From: Panax quinquefolius
Lineage: Eukaryota > Streptophyta > Magnoliopsida > Apiales > Araliaceae
Direction: 5' to 3'
Assembly (NCBI GenBank): GCA_020205615.1
Contig: CM035160.1
Coordinates: 11,879,821 to 11,943,820, forward strand
Length of the DNA stretch: 64,000 bases
In this document: piece after piece, positions 48,270-58,086 of the stretch
Numbering within the stretch: position 1 is the first letter of the stretch
Layout: each line of letters starts with the position of its first letter
The notes under the pieces: generated by a model
Databases searched by the model: none
The model's input: the letters and a program-made list of their open reading frames with translations, nothing else
Told to the model about the DNA's origin: nothing
Program-made: the position numbers and the translations under genes

Positions 48270-48705
48270 ACTTACATTATTCCATTCATTATTATTCTGC
48301 TTGAAATAACTTTTGTAAAAGTGGCATACCCTATACATAACCTCAGATATGCGCGTACACTATATACTTGGTGAAATCCTTATATTATTCCATTCTTATT
48401 TATTCTGTTGGAATAACTTTTGTATACGCTGAATCCCTTATACTTGGTGATCTTCTTCATTATTCCATTCTTTTATTATTACATTTGGAATATCCTCGCA
48501 TGCGTGTGTTTTACACCTTTACTGGGTTCCATTGCTTATTATTCCGCATTTATTATTACATTGGAATATCCATGTCATATGTTTTTACACCTGGACTCAG
48601 TTCCATTGTTTATTATTCAAAGATTTATTATTACATTGGATCATCCTCGGTTGTGAATTTCACCGACTGGTTCCGTTATTATTATTCTATTGAATAACTT
48701 TTGTC
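48270..48705 (+). repeat. ~65-bp imperfect tandem repeats downstream of LTR TATA
   Basis: Repeated TATTATTCCATTCTTTATTA, TTACATTGGAATATCC and TTTTACACCT words, about six units. The counterpart in the right LTR is about 54220-54650. Open frames through this block are by-products of the repeat. Confidence 0.75.
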
Positions 48706-49776
48706 TATCTGAAGCTTCGCATGCGTGGCGATTTCTTTTGTTATTCCATTCTTTATTATACTCGGTTGGTTAAAACTTTGACTTATACTCCATGAAATTA
48801 GTAGAATATCTTTGATATTTGCGTTTCATCCAATATCTTTTCATGGAAATATTCTTCGATCATTCTTGAATTTTACTCTCACAAAAATGATCGTCGTGTT
48901 GTGATTTGGGCGTTATTAGTTCTGAATAAATTAATTCGTGAACTTGTTTTATTGAATTATTATGTCATTGTCATCATCCTCATGTTATATATTATGTTAT
49001 CTTTGGCTTACGTGCGTAGATGAACTAAGTATGATTATGACCATGGATCATTCGGTATAATCATGGCTTGTTATAAATGATGTGATAAAAGTCCTCGGTG
49101 GCGCATAATGCGATGATGGATAGTTTTTGGTATGATTATGACCAGGGGTGATTCGGTATAGTCATGACCATTGATAATTTGATAATTTGATGAAAATCCT
49201 TGGCCAGTGAGTACAAGGATGATTAGATATTGTGGTTTATTCATTAAAGTTTGAGTCTCAATTTATAACAAATGATGAAAAACCTTTAAAACCTAAAAGA
49301 TAGTAGACTTTATTTTCTACTTGAATCTTTTAATGGATTACGTATTCAATGCCGCATTAAACCGGTTTATCTATTGTATTTTATCGGTTTAACATTGTTG
49401 AAGGCTAATGATAATTTATTCTGCGCATTATCTTAGTCATAATATTTCTTCTTGGGCTAGTTGAGCTCACCTTTTCTTTCATTTGTTCTCTTGAAAATGA
49501 GAATATAGGCGGGACGAGTCGGGGAGCAGAGTAATGGTCCGGAGGATAGCATTAGTAGTCCTCACTATTCTACGTGAAATAGTGTTATAATAGTTGTAAT
49601 GAGGACTCCTTTTGAGTTTGTATAATATCTAGTAGACAATATTTGTATTCAAACTCACGATTTATGTCGTATTGTACACCTACAGCTTATATTAGTAAGT
49701 TTGTATTTGAATTTATGTACCATGTAAGTGGCGACCCAAGATGGGTGACGATACCCAATTTTAGGGGCGTCGCATT

Positions 49777-49788
49777 TGGTATCCGAGC
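49777..49788 (+). promoter_or_regulatory. Primer-binding site (initiator Met tRNA type)
   Basis: TGGTATCCGAGC, one base from the common TGGTATCAGAGC complementary to the 3' end of plant initiator Met tRNA, two bases inside the LTR end. Confidence 0.75.
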
Positions 49789-52341
49789 TTAGGATATGAT
49801 CCACAGGTGAGATGTGAGATAAGAACTAGGAGGGAGAGAGAAATTCCTTCGCTAGTATGACCTACCTAAATTTATTTGGTATTTAATTGGTCGGTCAGTA
49901 GTATAGGGATAATATGTGATATGTTAATTAACCCTTGTTTTGTGACGGTGTTTGAGAATGACATCCGAAAATCTTTGAGATAAGCAATGAAGCACATGAG
50001 AGTGTTGATTCAAATTTCAAATAAAAGGTAACGACCAACAACATGATAATAATCATCTTTGGTGGCAACGGTTATCGAACAATGATAACCATCGTGGGGA
50101 AATTATCATGCTAAGAATAGTAACCACTTGATTGGTAATCATGACAAAGATAATAGAAGTGGAAATTGCAGAGAAGAAGGTCATTTAGCTCAATTTTGTT
50201 GTGCACCAAAGTCAAGTCTAATTTGGGGACGGTGGCACCAAAGGTGGATATGGACAAAACAAAGTCGTTGGTTTTAGGAAGTGCATTTTCATGACTTCTC
50301 AAAAACGAGTAAACCGAACGAAGTTAGCGCAAGTTAGTTAATTATAAATTGCGAAGTCTATACCTTATAAGATACCGGTTCTACCCATTATTTTATCTCT
50401 CTTGCTTGTGTTCAACGATTAAATTTGACTCGGAGGAGAGTTAGACTTTGACTTATTGGTTGAAACATCGTTAGTAGGAGCCTTCGTTATCTATTACTAT
50501 TTTTAAATCTTGTTTGATTCAAATAAACACTTTCACGTTACTTCGTCGATCTTATCTTTTTGAAATACTTGCCTTTGATGTGATTTTAGGAATCAATTGG
50601 TTAACTACTCATCATGCTTTTCGTAAGGTTGTTAGCTTTTATATTCATAACCAACTTTGTTGTGCGAATTCAAGTAACCAAACTACTAAAGTCAATTATT
50701 GTCATATCGAGCCATAAATAAAGAGCCCCGAACCTTTCGTTGTTGACTTCCTTGTGTGGAATGCACCGGAGCCAGACTTTCTGTAGGCGACATCATGAAA
50801 GAAGATGGCGAGTTGATAGGCATCATTATGAGGTGCTATCCGGGTTAAAGGATAGAAGTCACGATTGGTATCAATGTGACGTATTATCCAAGTTTTGGAT
50901 GAGAATCACAGTTTTGAATGATATTTCTATCATTAATAAATTTCTTGACGTATTCTTGAAGACTTTCTAGCCTATCCTAGAGCGTGAGATCGAATTTTGT
51001 ATTGACCCGGAAGATGAAAACCCATTTCTTAAACCTCTCGAATATTTCTTCAACTAAAAGGATCTGCATTTACGTGGATTATGATGAAAGTCATAATAAA
51101 AGCATTTGACTAATGAAAATCACGGGTATACGTGGTATTAGTAAGTGTTATAATGAGTTATGTTGGTTATTATGAGAAAACATGAAAGTTTCTTAGAAAT
51201 CACAAAGAGTTGAAAATCAGATTTTGTGAAAAACGTAACATGAAATTCAATTGACCATATCTCCTAATATATTTTGAATTTTTGAGTGTGGTCAAGTCCT
51301 AGAGTTAGATCTATGAGTTACCTAACTAATCCAAGTGGAATTACTGAAAAAGGTGTTGTAGATTTTTGTGTGGACTGATTTTAGCAAAGGAGTGCAAAGC
51401 TGCAAAACCAAAAAAAAGCTAACGCCATGATTTTAGAGGGCTGTTTTGGCCACTTAAATTATGAGAAAAATTCTGGCCTTTTGGGACATGAAGGTATATG
51501 GTATAAAGTACCTCCTTTCCAAAAATGAGCTCATTCGACTTAAAATGAGCAAGTTATGACTATTTCAATATTTAGGTTTTTCCGATTTAAAACGCTATAA
51601 CCGAGTTTTATAACTTCGATGACCATGAAATTTAAACTAGAAGCTCACATTAACATGTGTAAGGTCCTGCCAAGGTTTGGGAATTTTGGAGTTAAACTTG
51701 AGGTAGCTAATTTCTTAAGGAATTAATTGGAAATTGATTTTGAAAAATAGTAAATGAATTTTAAAATTCCAGAAAAATATATTTTCATTATGGGACTATA
51801 TTATGCTAAATCCCAGAAAAAAATATTTTTGGGACTGATTTGGTATTTTTCATGAAAATAGTTTAATTCTGAACATATGAGTTAAATATGTTATGTGAAA
51901 TATGAAAGTTGAAAATAGGATTTTATGGCTAGAGAATCCTATATAGAGTATATGCATATTTTTTTGAGGATTTGATAATTAGTGATGATATCTTATGAGT
52001 ATGGCATTTTGAATGATTAAATGCATTATATGGTAAAAGCGTAAACAATTGAGATAAATTATTTATAAATTTAAGAAGTGATTAAAATATTGTTATAATA
52101 TTAATGATATTAGATTATGAGATTATTAAGTGATTGATAACATGGGGATATTCTTGAATCTGGATAAATTATATTATAAATGTTTAAATATTTATCCTTT
52201 ATCTCATTTGATTGATTAGATTATATCATTATCCTCGTGTTTTATATTGTGTTGAAAGTCATCTCATGGCTGTAGTGCGTAGATGGACTTGGTATGATTA
52301 TGACCGAGGATTGTTTTAGTATAATCATAACCGTAATTGAA

Positions 52342-52800
52342 AACACGATTATCTTTGTACGTAGTGCATAGATAATTTGTGGTCGTGATACTTAATGAAT
52401 ACACGATTATCTTTGGTAGTAGTCATGGATAATTTGTGGTCGTGATACTAATGAATACACGATTATCTTTGGTAGTAGTGCATGGATAATTTGTGGTCGT
52501 GATACTAATGAATACACGATTATCTTTGGTAGTAGTGCATGGATAATTTGTGGTCGTGATACTAATGAATACACGATTATCTTTGGTAGTAGTGCATGGA
52601 TAATTTGTGGTCGTGATACTTAATGAATACACGATTATCTTTGGTAGTAGTGCATGGATAATTTGTGATCGTGATACTAATGAATACGATTATTATCTTT
52701 GGTAGTAGTGCATGGATAATTTGTGGTCGTGATCTTAATGAATACACGATTATCTTTGGTAGTAGTGCATGGATAATTCGTGGTCGTGATCTTAATGAAT
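52342..52800 (+). repeat. 57-bp minisatellite, about eight copies
   Basis: ACACGATTATCTTTGG recurs at about 52342, 52399, 52456, 52513, 52570, 52628, 52686 and 52742. Each unit continues TAGTAGTGCATGGATAATTT, GTGGTCGTGATAC and TAATGAAT. Central units are nearly identical, outer ones diverged. The core is a variant of the ATCTTTGG..TAGTGC unit in the LTRs of both retrotransposon families here. Confidence 0.92.
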
Positions 52801-53277
52801 ATCCTTGGCACAGTAGTGCGGGGATGATTCGATGATATGGATTAATTATTGAAATGAGTCTCAAAGAATGAAATATTAATTCATGGATGTGGTAAAAGTC
52901 ATCTTTGGTAGTAGTGCATTGATAGACTTGGTATGATTATGACCACGGATTATTCTAAGTATAATCATGATCAGATTGAAAACACGAATATCCTTGGCGG
53001 TGAAGTAAATGGATAATTCGTGGTCGTGATACTATTAAGTCAAATTGCGTCAAAGATTATTGGTTTCTGAGGTTGTATATCTTTAAATTTATGAAAGTGC
53101 AAAAGATGAATTGTTAATAAATATCTTTGGCTTTGTAGTGCAAAAATGAATTGTTAATGAATATCTTTGGTAGGATTGCAAAGATGAATTTAATGTTTTC
53201 AACGATAAAGGTATTCAAGGTATCCTCACCTCTTTATCATACTGATACGTATTACTAATTTCGAGGGAAAATTCCAT

Positions 53278-53289
53278 AAGGAGGGAGAT
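53278..53289 (+). promoter_or_regulatory. Polypurine tract before right LTR
   Basis: AAGGAGGGAGAT directly upstream of TGTGAGACCCC. Confidence 0.75.
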
Positions 53290-55729
53290 TGTGAGACCCC
53301 GATTTTTTATCAATAAAGATTTAAATTTTGTCGAAATAATTTTTAATATTATGGTGTGAATTTGAGATAATATTATAGTTGTGGGTAGTATTTATAAATT
53401 TTGCAAAGTATGCAAGTGGTTATATTATATTCGATTGGTGGGGAATATTAGGTTTAGCGAGGAATATTCGCAAACTACTCAATCATTGGTGGACCCTACA
53501 ATGTAATTATTGCCGGATTGAGAAAACGACAAAAATATTTTATTGAAATAATGGCGGAAGTTTTACTGGTGATAATCTTTGTTGAACTACTTTCGGTAGT
53601 AAAGAAATGCGATGTCGCATGTGGTTGCAAGTAGACACCGGTATTGATTATTGATCTTATGTGAGAAGTCACTCGGTTTGATTACATTATTGTCGATTAA
53701 TAATATGAATTATTATAGCGATCTTGACGTTTTGTTTTATTCAGTATTATTAACGTAATAAAATGAAACATCTTTTATATAAAATGTAATACTTTATTAA
53801 AGTTATTCTATAAATAGAATATATTATATTATCGTAGTGTTGCATAGTGTTTTGCGTAATGTTTTGCGTAGTGTTTGCGTAGTAAAATATTTTATATAAA
53901 TAGAATATATTATATTTTATTTAAAAGATTTTGCTTTTAATATATGGATAGTCGATTAAAGTAAATCAATCTGACCGTTCATGGATTAATTACTATGCAT
54001 TCTATTTTCCTATAAATAGAAGCTCATTCCTTCATTATTTTCTTCTGCATTCAATTTGAAACTCTGAGAGAGAATTATAGAGAGAAGTATAGAGAAAATC
54101 TATAGAGAGAAAGAAGAAAGTGATACTCAGTACTTCACTACTTTGATATCCAATTGTCTTTTTACGGTAAGGGATATTATTTGTTGTACTTCGTAAGAGT
54201 GTTATTCTTTCTTATTCATGAAGAGAACTTCATTATTCCATTCATTATTATTACATTGGAATAACTGTAAAAAAAAGTGACATACCCTATACATAACTTT
54301 GTATATGCAGCATACCCTATACTTGGTGAAATCCTTATATTATTCCATTCTTATTTATTCTGTTGGAATAACTTTGTATCTGTGAATCCCTTATACTTGG
54401 TGATCTTCTTCATTATTCCATTCTTTATTATTACTCGTGGAATATCCTCATGCGTGTGTTTTACACCTAATTTTGATTCCATTCCATTGTTTATTATTCC
54501 GCATTTATTATTACGTTGGAATATCTTGTCATGTGTGTTTTACACCTAACTGGTTCCATTGTTTATTATTCAGCATTTATTATTCTATTGGATCATCCTG
54601 TCGGTGTGAATTTCACCTGACCTGGTTCCGTTATTATTATTCTATTGGAATAACCTATGCCATCTGAAGTCTTTAAATGCGTGGTGATTTCTTTTGTTAT
54701 TCCATTCTTTATTATACCCAATTGGTTAAAACTTTGACTTCTATACTCCATGAAATTAGTAGAATATCTTTGATATTTGCGTTTCATCCAAAGATCTTTT
54801 CATGTAAATATTCTTCCGATCATTCTTGAATTTTACTCTACAAAAGCGATGTCATGTTGACAGTTTGGACGTTATTAGTTCTTGAATAAATTAATTCGTG
54901 AACTTGTTTTATTGAATTATTATGCCATTGTCATCATCCTCATGTTATATTATGTTATCTTTTGGCTTACGTGCATAGATGAACTAAGTATGATTATGAC
55001 GAGAGATCATTCTAAATAATCATAAATTTTGTTATAAATGATGTGATAAAAGTCCTCGATTGATGCAGAATGCGATGATGGATAGTTTTTGGTATGATTA
55101 TGACTAGGGGTGATTCGGTATAGTCGTGACCATTGATAATTTGATGAAAATCCTCGACCGCGAGTACAAGGATGATTAGATATTATGGTTTATTCATTAA
55201 AATTTGAGTCTCTAATAACAAATGATGAAAAACCTTTTAAAACCTAAAAGATAGTAGACTTTATTTTCTACTTGACTCTTTTAATGGATTGCGTATTCAT
55301 TGCAGCTTAAAGCTGGTTATCTATCATTGTATTTTATCGGTTTAACATTGTTGAAGGCTAATGATAATTTATTACGCATTATCTTAGTCATAATATTTCT
55401 TCTTTGAAATTTAGTTGAATTTCACCCTTTCTTTCACCGTTCTCTTGGAAATAAGAATATAAATTTGAGACGAGTCGGGGAGCGGAGTAATGGTCCGGAG
55501 GATAGCATTAGTAGTCCTCACTATTCCGTGAAATAGTGTGATAATAGTTGTAATGAAGACTCCTTTTGAGTTTGTATAATATCTAGTAGACAATATTTGT
55601 ATTCAAACTCACGATTTATGTCGTATTATACTGCGACAGCTTATATTAAGTAAGTTGTATTTGAATTTATGTATCATATAAGTGGCGGCCAAGAGATGGA
55701 TGGCGATATCTAATTTTGGGGGCGTCGCA
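53290..55729 (+). repeat. Right LTR (~2.44 kb)
   Basis: TGTGAGACCCCG to GGGGCGTCGCA. Contains the TATA box (54011-54018), tandem repeats (about 54220-54650) and the GGGGAGCGGAGTAATGG stretch seen in the left LTR near 49520. Lacks the 234-bp duplication. Confidence 0.88.
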
Positions 55730-56436
55730 CAAGAATTATTAAATGAAATTTTGTGGAACATTAAGAATATAAATCATGACACCTAGTGGTGGATGACATT
55801 ATAAATAAGTAGAAGAAACTTTTTAATATCGAGATTCTCAAAAATGACGAAACCCTAAGTGATATTTCAACAAAAAAGAAGTTGTGACGCTTATTTCCAT
55901 GCGAGATTTTGTCCAATAGTTTTAGGTCTTCATATTTTTTTTTATTAATAATTTAAATTTCTAAATTCTAACCTAGATTTGAAATTTGAATTACTGGTGT
56001 AATAGGAGTCTTTTTTTCAAATATAAACAAGTGAAGAAAATGAGAGACATTTTTTAAAGTAATTTACGTCAACGAGTAAGATTTGGTATGATTTGAATTG
56101 AAAATTTATTATTATTAGTTTCGTCAAATTAAAATACATTGCTCTCTTTAGCATACTAGAATTAATTAATTTTTTTATAATAATAATTGAAAAAAGAAGC
56201 AAAATTTTAGCCTATGTAAATTTAGTTACAAAAATTCGTTATCGGTGCGAGTTAAACATTTTGTCTTTGAGTTTTATGTTTAAGAGAAGAGAAGAGAAGA
56301 GAAAAGAAAGTTGTCGAATGTGTCTTGGAGTTTTTTAATCAAAGAGAAAAGAAGAGAAAATAAAATGCTATTCATTAATGAAACTTAAATATTGAATGAT
56401 TTGCTAACCTAATCTATCACCTTAGCTTTAATAAGT

Positions 56437-56467
56437 GGGGTGGGTGGGTGGGTGGGTGGGGTGGGGT
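56437..56467 (+). promoter_or_regulatory. Putative G-quadruplex motif
   Basis: Seven consecutive runs of three or four G separated by single T (GGGGTGGGTGGGTGGG and onward to GGGGTGGGG). It easily meets the G3+N1-7 four-run rule, about 1.0 kb before the likely transcription start of the bHLH gene. Any regulatory role is inference. Confidence 0.7.
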
Positions 56468-56522
56468 GATTAACCATTAACATTTCAAATTGAGTAATTA
56501 AAAGTAATCTGTAACTAAGTAG

Positions 56523-56765
56523 TAGTCCCTCCCGGTGAACTTTTCACATATATTAAGAAGATGAATAAAATGACAAAATTATTTATAATAATGTCATTAA
56601 ATATGAAGAGAGAATTAGAATAAGAAAAATATAAGATATTTAAAGTTACGGGTATAATAGGAAAATATGTGTAAAAATTTGATTATTAAAGAAAAATAGA
56701 CATTTAACATAGGACTATCCAAAATAGTTATAAAGATTTTTATAATGGGACGGATGGAATACTAT
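56523..56765. mobile_element. Degenerate MITE-like element (~240 bp)
   Basis: Left end AGTCCCTCCCGGTGAAC and right end ATGGGACGGATGGAATACT are imperfect inverted repeats of the CTCCCTCCGTCCC type, so it is probably an old Stowaway-like copy. Target duplication not clear. Confidence 0.5.
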
Positions 56766-57741
56766 TTAAAAGGTAAATTGAACTAAACAAATACAATAAA
56801 TTCATATTTCACATGTTATTAATTAAACTAACAACTACAATTAATCTTCAGACAGTTTCACAATTTGGCTGGCGTACTACAAAAAAAATAAAAAAAATTT
56901 AGCAACAACCAAAAACTTAATCATATCATTATGAATTAAATTAATTTCAAAATTTTATATGGTAGTAAATACAATGATGATCATGTGGTCCGAGTCATCC
57001 GACATACCTACGCAACAAGGAACCGCCACACACACACATGACTCCATCACCAAAAGCCTGCCTGTGAAAAGTCGTCTGGTATAATTTCACCGGGGATAAA
57101 AATAAATCAATAATTCTAGATTCATCGGTATATGAAATATCATTAATATAATTAATTAAAAGAATATATCATAGTTTTATTTTACGAAAATATATATATC
57201 ATCAGAATAATGAATAATGTAAAATATTTAATACTCATAATACAAACTTATATTATAAACATTGCATTTAAAATACTACTAATATTTTTCGCACCACAAA
57301 TATTATTATCTTTAATATTCTAATTTATATATCATGATGTGGAGTGTGGAGTAACAATATTAAAATTGTACAAAAATATTGAAGTTTTCCAAAACCGACA
57401 AAAATCTGAATTGGCAAAAACGTAAATGTGACTTAAAACTATGGGTAAAACTCGGACCACTCTCTCTTGTGATAAACTTTGGCGCAGTATAGCACAGTCC
57501 CCATCTTAGTGAAGAGCAGTCAGCACTCAGCAGTGAGAGAGAGAATCACCAGAAGAGAGAAAAACCTGAGTTGAAGAGGACCTGACCTACCCACCAATCC
57601 CTCAAAACCGATAACCAAAACTCCCACTAAAAATAAGAAACAAAATCACACAAGCCCATCAAAAAACCTCTCTATTTAATTTGTCACTTTCATTCAAATA
57701 TTCTTCTTTTCTTGAATACCCAGTTTCTGTTTTTGCTCAAA

Positions 57742-57792
57742 ATGGAGAGAGTTTTGACAAAATACGAGTTCAAGGATTGTGGGTTTGTGTAG
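57742..57792 (+). CDS. uORF 1 in leader of LHW-type gene (16 codons)
   Basis: ATG in CAAAATGGAG, encoding MERVLTKYEFKDCGFV then TAG. A favourable A at -3 and G at +4 suggest it could be recognised by scanning ribosomes. Assumes the leader starts near 57500. Confidence 0.4.
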   Translation: MERVLTKYEFKDCGFV

Positions 57793-57857
57793 GTTTTTCC
57801 AAAAGGGTCTTCCTTTTTCTTTTTTCTCTTATTAAAGCTCTTCTTTATCTCTCTAGA

Positions 57858-57962
57858 ATGGCTTGCGGAAGGACAATATATGGGAATTTGGATCCGGAGA
57901 AGGAGAGGAGTGGTGGGTTAAGGACCAAACAGGCCGGAAGAGCATCTTGCCGGGGTAGTTAG
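57858..57962 (+). CDS. uORF 2 in leader of LHW-type gene (34 codons)
   Basis: ATG in AGAATGGCTTGC (A at -2, G at +4), 34 codons ending RTKQAGRASCRGS before TAG, 124 nt upstream of the main ATG. The composition is protein-like (MACGRTIYGNLDPEKE start) and unlike the low-complexity leader around it. Two Arabidopsis relatives of LHW, bHLH155 and EMB1444, are annotated with conserved-peptide uORFs (recalled knowledge). Whether this peptide belongs to that group is not tested here. If conserved it would act in cis to lower translation of the main ORF. Confidence 0.5.
   Translation: MACGRTIYGNLDPEKERSGGLRTKQAGRASCRGS
57880..57921 (+). CDS. uORF 3, overlapping uORF 2 (13 codons)
   Basis: ATG in ATATATGGGAA in a different frame inside uORF 2; encodes MGIWIRRRRGVVG then TAA. 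Possibly reached only by leaky scanning; may be chance. Confidence 0.2.
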   Translation: MGIWIRRRRGVVG

Positions 57963-58039
57963 ACTTTAGATTAGAGCTGAAAAAAGAAAATTGACATTTG
58001 TTCCTTTTTCACATTACATATCTCTGTTTTCCTTTCTAT

Positions 58040-58081
58040 ATGTATATTCGTAGGCTGGATTTATTTATTTTTCACTCATAA
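58040..58081 (+). CDS. uORF 4, ending 5 nt before main ATG (13 codons)
   Basis: ATG in CTATATGTATAT, encoding MYIRRLDLFIFHS and a TAA at 58079-58081, five bases before the main ATG at 58087. Such a short distance would disfavour reinitiation at the main start. Poor initiation context. Confidence 0.25.
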   Translation: MYIRRLDLFIFHS

Positions 58082-58086
58082 GAGAA

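Larger units (their letters stand above)
47107..49774 (+). repeat. Left LTR (~2.67 kb) with internal duplication
   Basis: TGTGAGATAGGATTTT to GGGGCGTCGCA. It aligns with the right LTR along its length except for an extra tandem duplication at 47427-47890, which explains the ~230-bp length difference. TATA box at 48055-48062; tandem repeats at about 48270-48705. Confidence 0.88.
49775..53289 (+). pseudogene. Internal region with gag/protease remnants and non-coding filler
   Basis: After the primer-binding site (49777-49788), gag is reduced to a start near 49950 and a zinc-knuckle stretch (about 50100-50215, NCREEGHLAQFCC in one frame). A protease region follows (about 50330-50715; GSTHYF, AFDVILGINWLTTHH and YIHNQLCC readable). 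Traces of RT occur near 50940-51050 (REIEFCIDPED) and 51160 (GYY). From about 51190 to 53200 nothing codes for pol. The region 52205-53190 resembles LTR sequence and includes the 57-bp minisatellite. The last ~80 bp return to the normal 3' end (TATCCTCACCTCTTT, then TTCCATAAGGAGGGAGA). RT, RNase H, integrase and chromodomain are essentially absent. Confidence 0.82.
47107..55729 (+). mobile_element. Tekay-like Ty3/gypsy element with two LTRs and gutted interior
   Basis: Left LTR 47107-49774, internal 49775-53289, right LTR 53290-55729. A primer-binding site of initiator-Met type and a polypurine tract lie at the proper internal borders. The LTR words (GGGCTAGTTGAGCTCACC, GGGGCGTCGCA) show it is related to, but distinct from, the array element. 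The flanks (GTAAT before, CAAGA after) do not form a target-site duplication. The interior keeps only parts of gag, protease, small RT traces and the extreme 3' end, so it is non-autonomous. Confidence 0.85.
55730..57480. other. Intergenic region upstream of the bHLH gene
   Basis: AT-rich, with a GAAGA-type purine run (about 56282-56310), a G-quadruplex motif (56437-56467) and a MITE-like repeat (56523-56765). A possible promoter lies near 57470-57490 (GCGCAGTATAGCAC), followed by a GA-rich leader. No other gene seen. Confidence 0.6.

Noticed and set aside
48368..48697. 109-codon plus-strand ORF in the left LTR
   Set aside because: It is translation of imperfect tandem repeats (recurring Tyr/Ile-rich segments); the equivalent frame in the other LTR is broken.
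52342..52800. Regular 57-bp repeats resembling a CRISPR-like array
   Set aside because: The whole unit repeats with no unique spacers, and it lies in a plant retrotransposon; it is a minisatellite.
57681..57857. Longer upstream frame joined to uORF 2
   Set aside because: The frame is open from 57681 but begins with TTG; the first ATG in that frame is at 57858.
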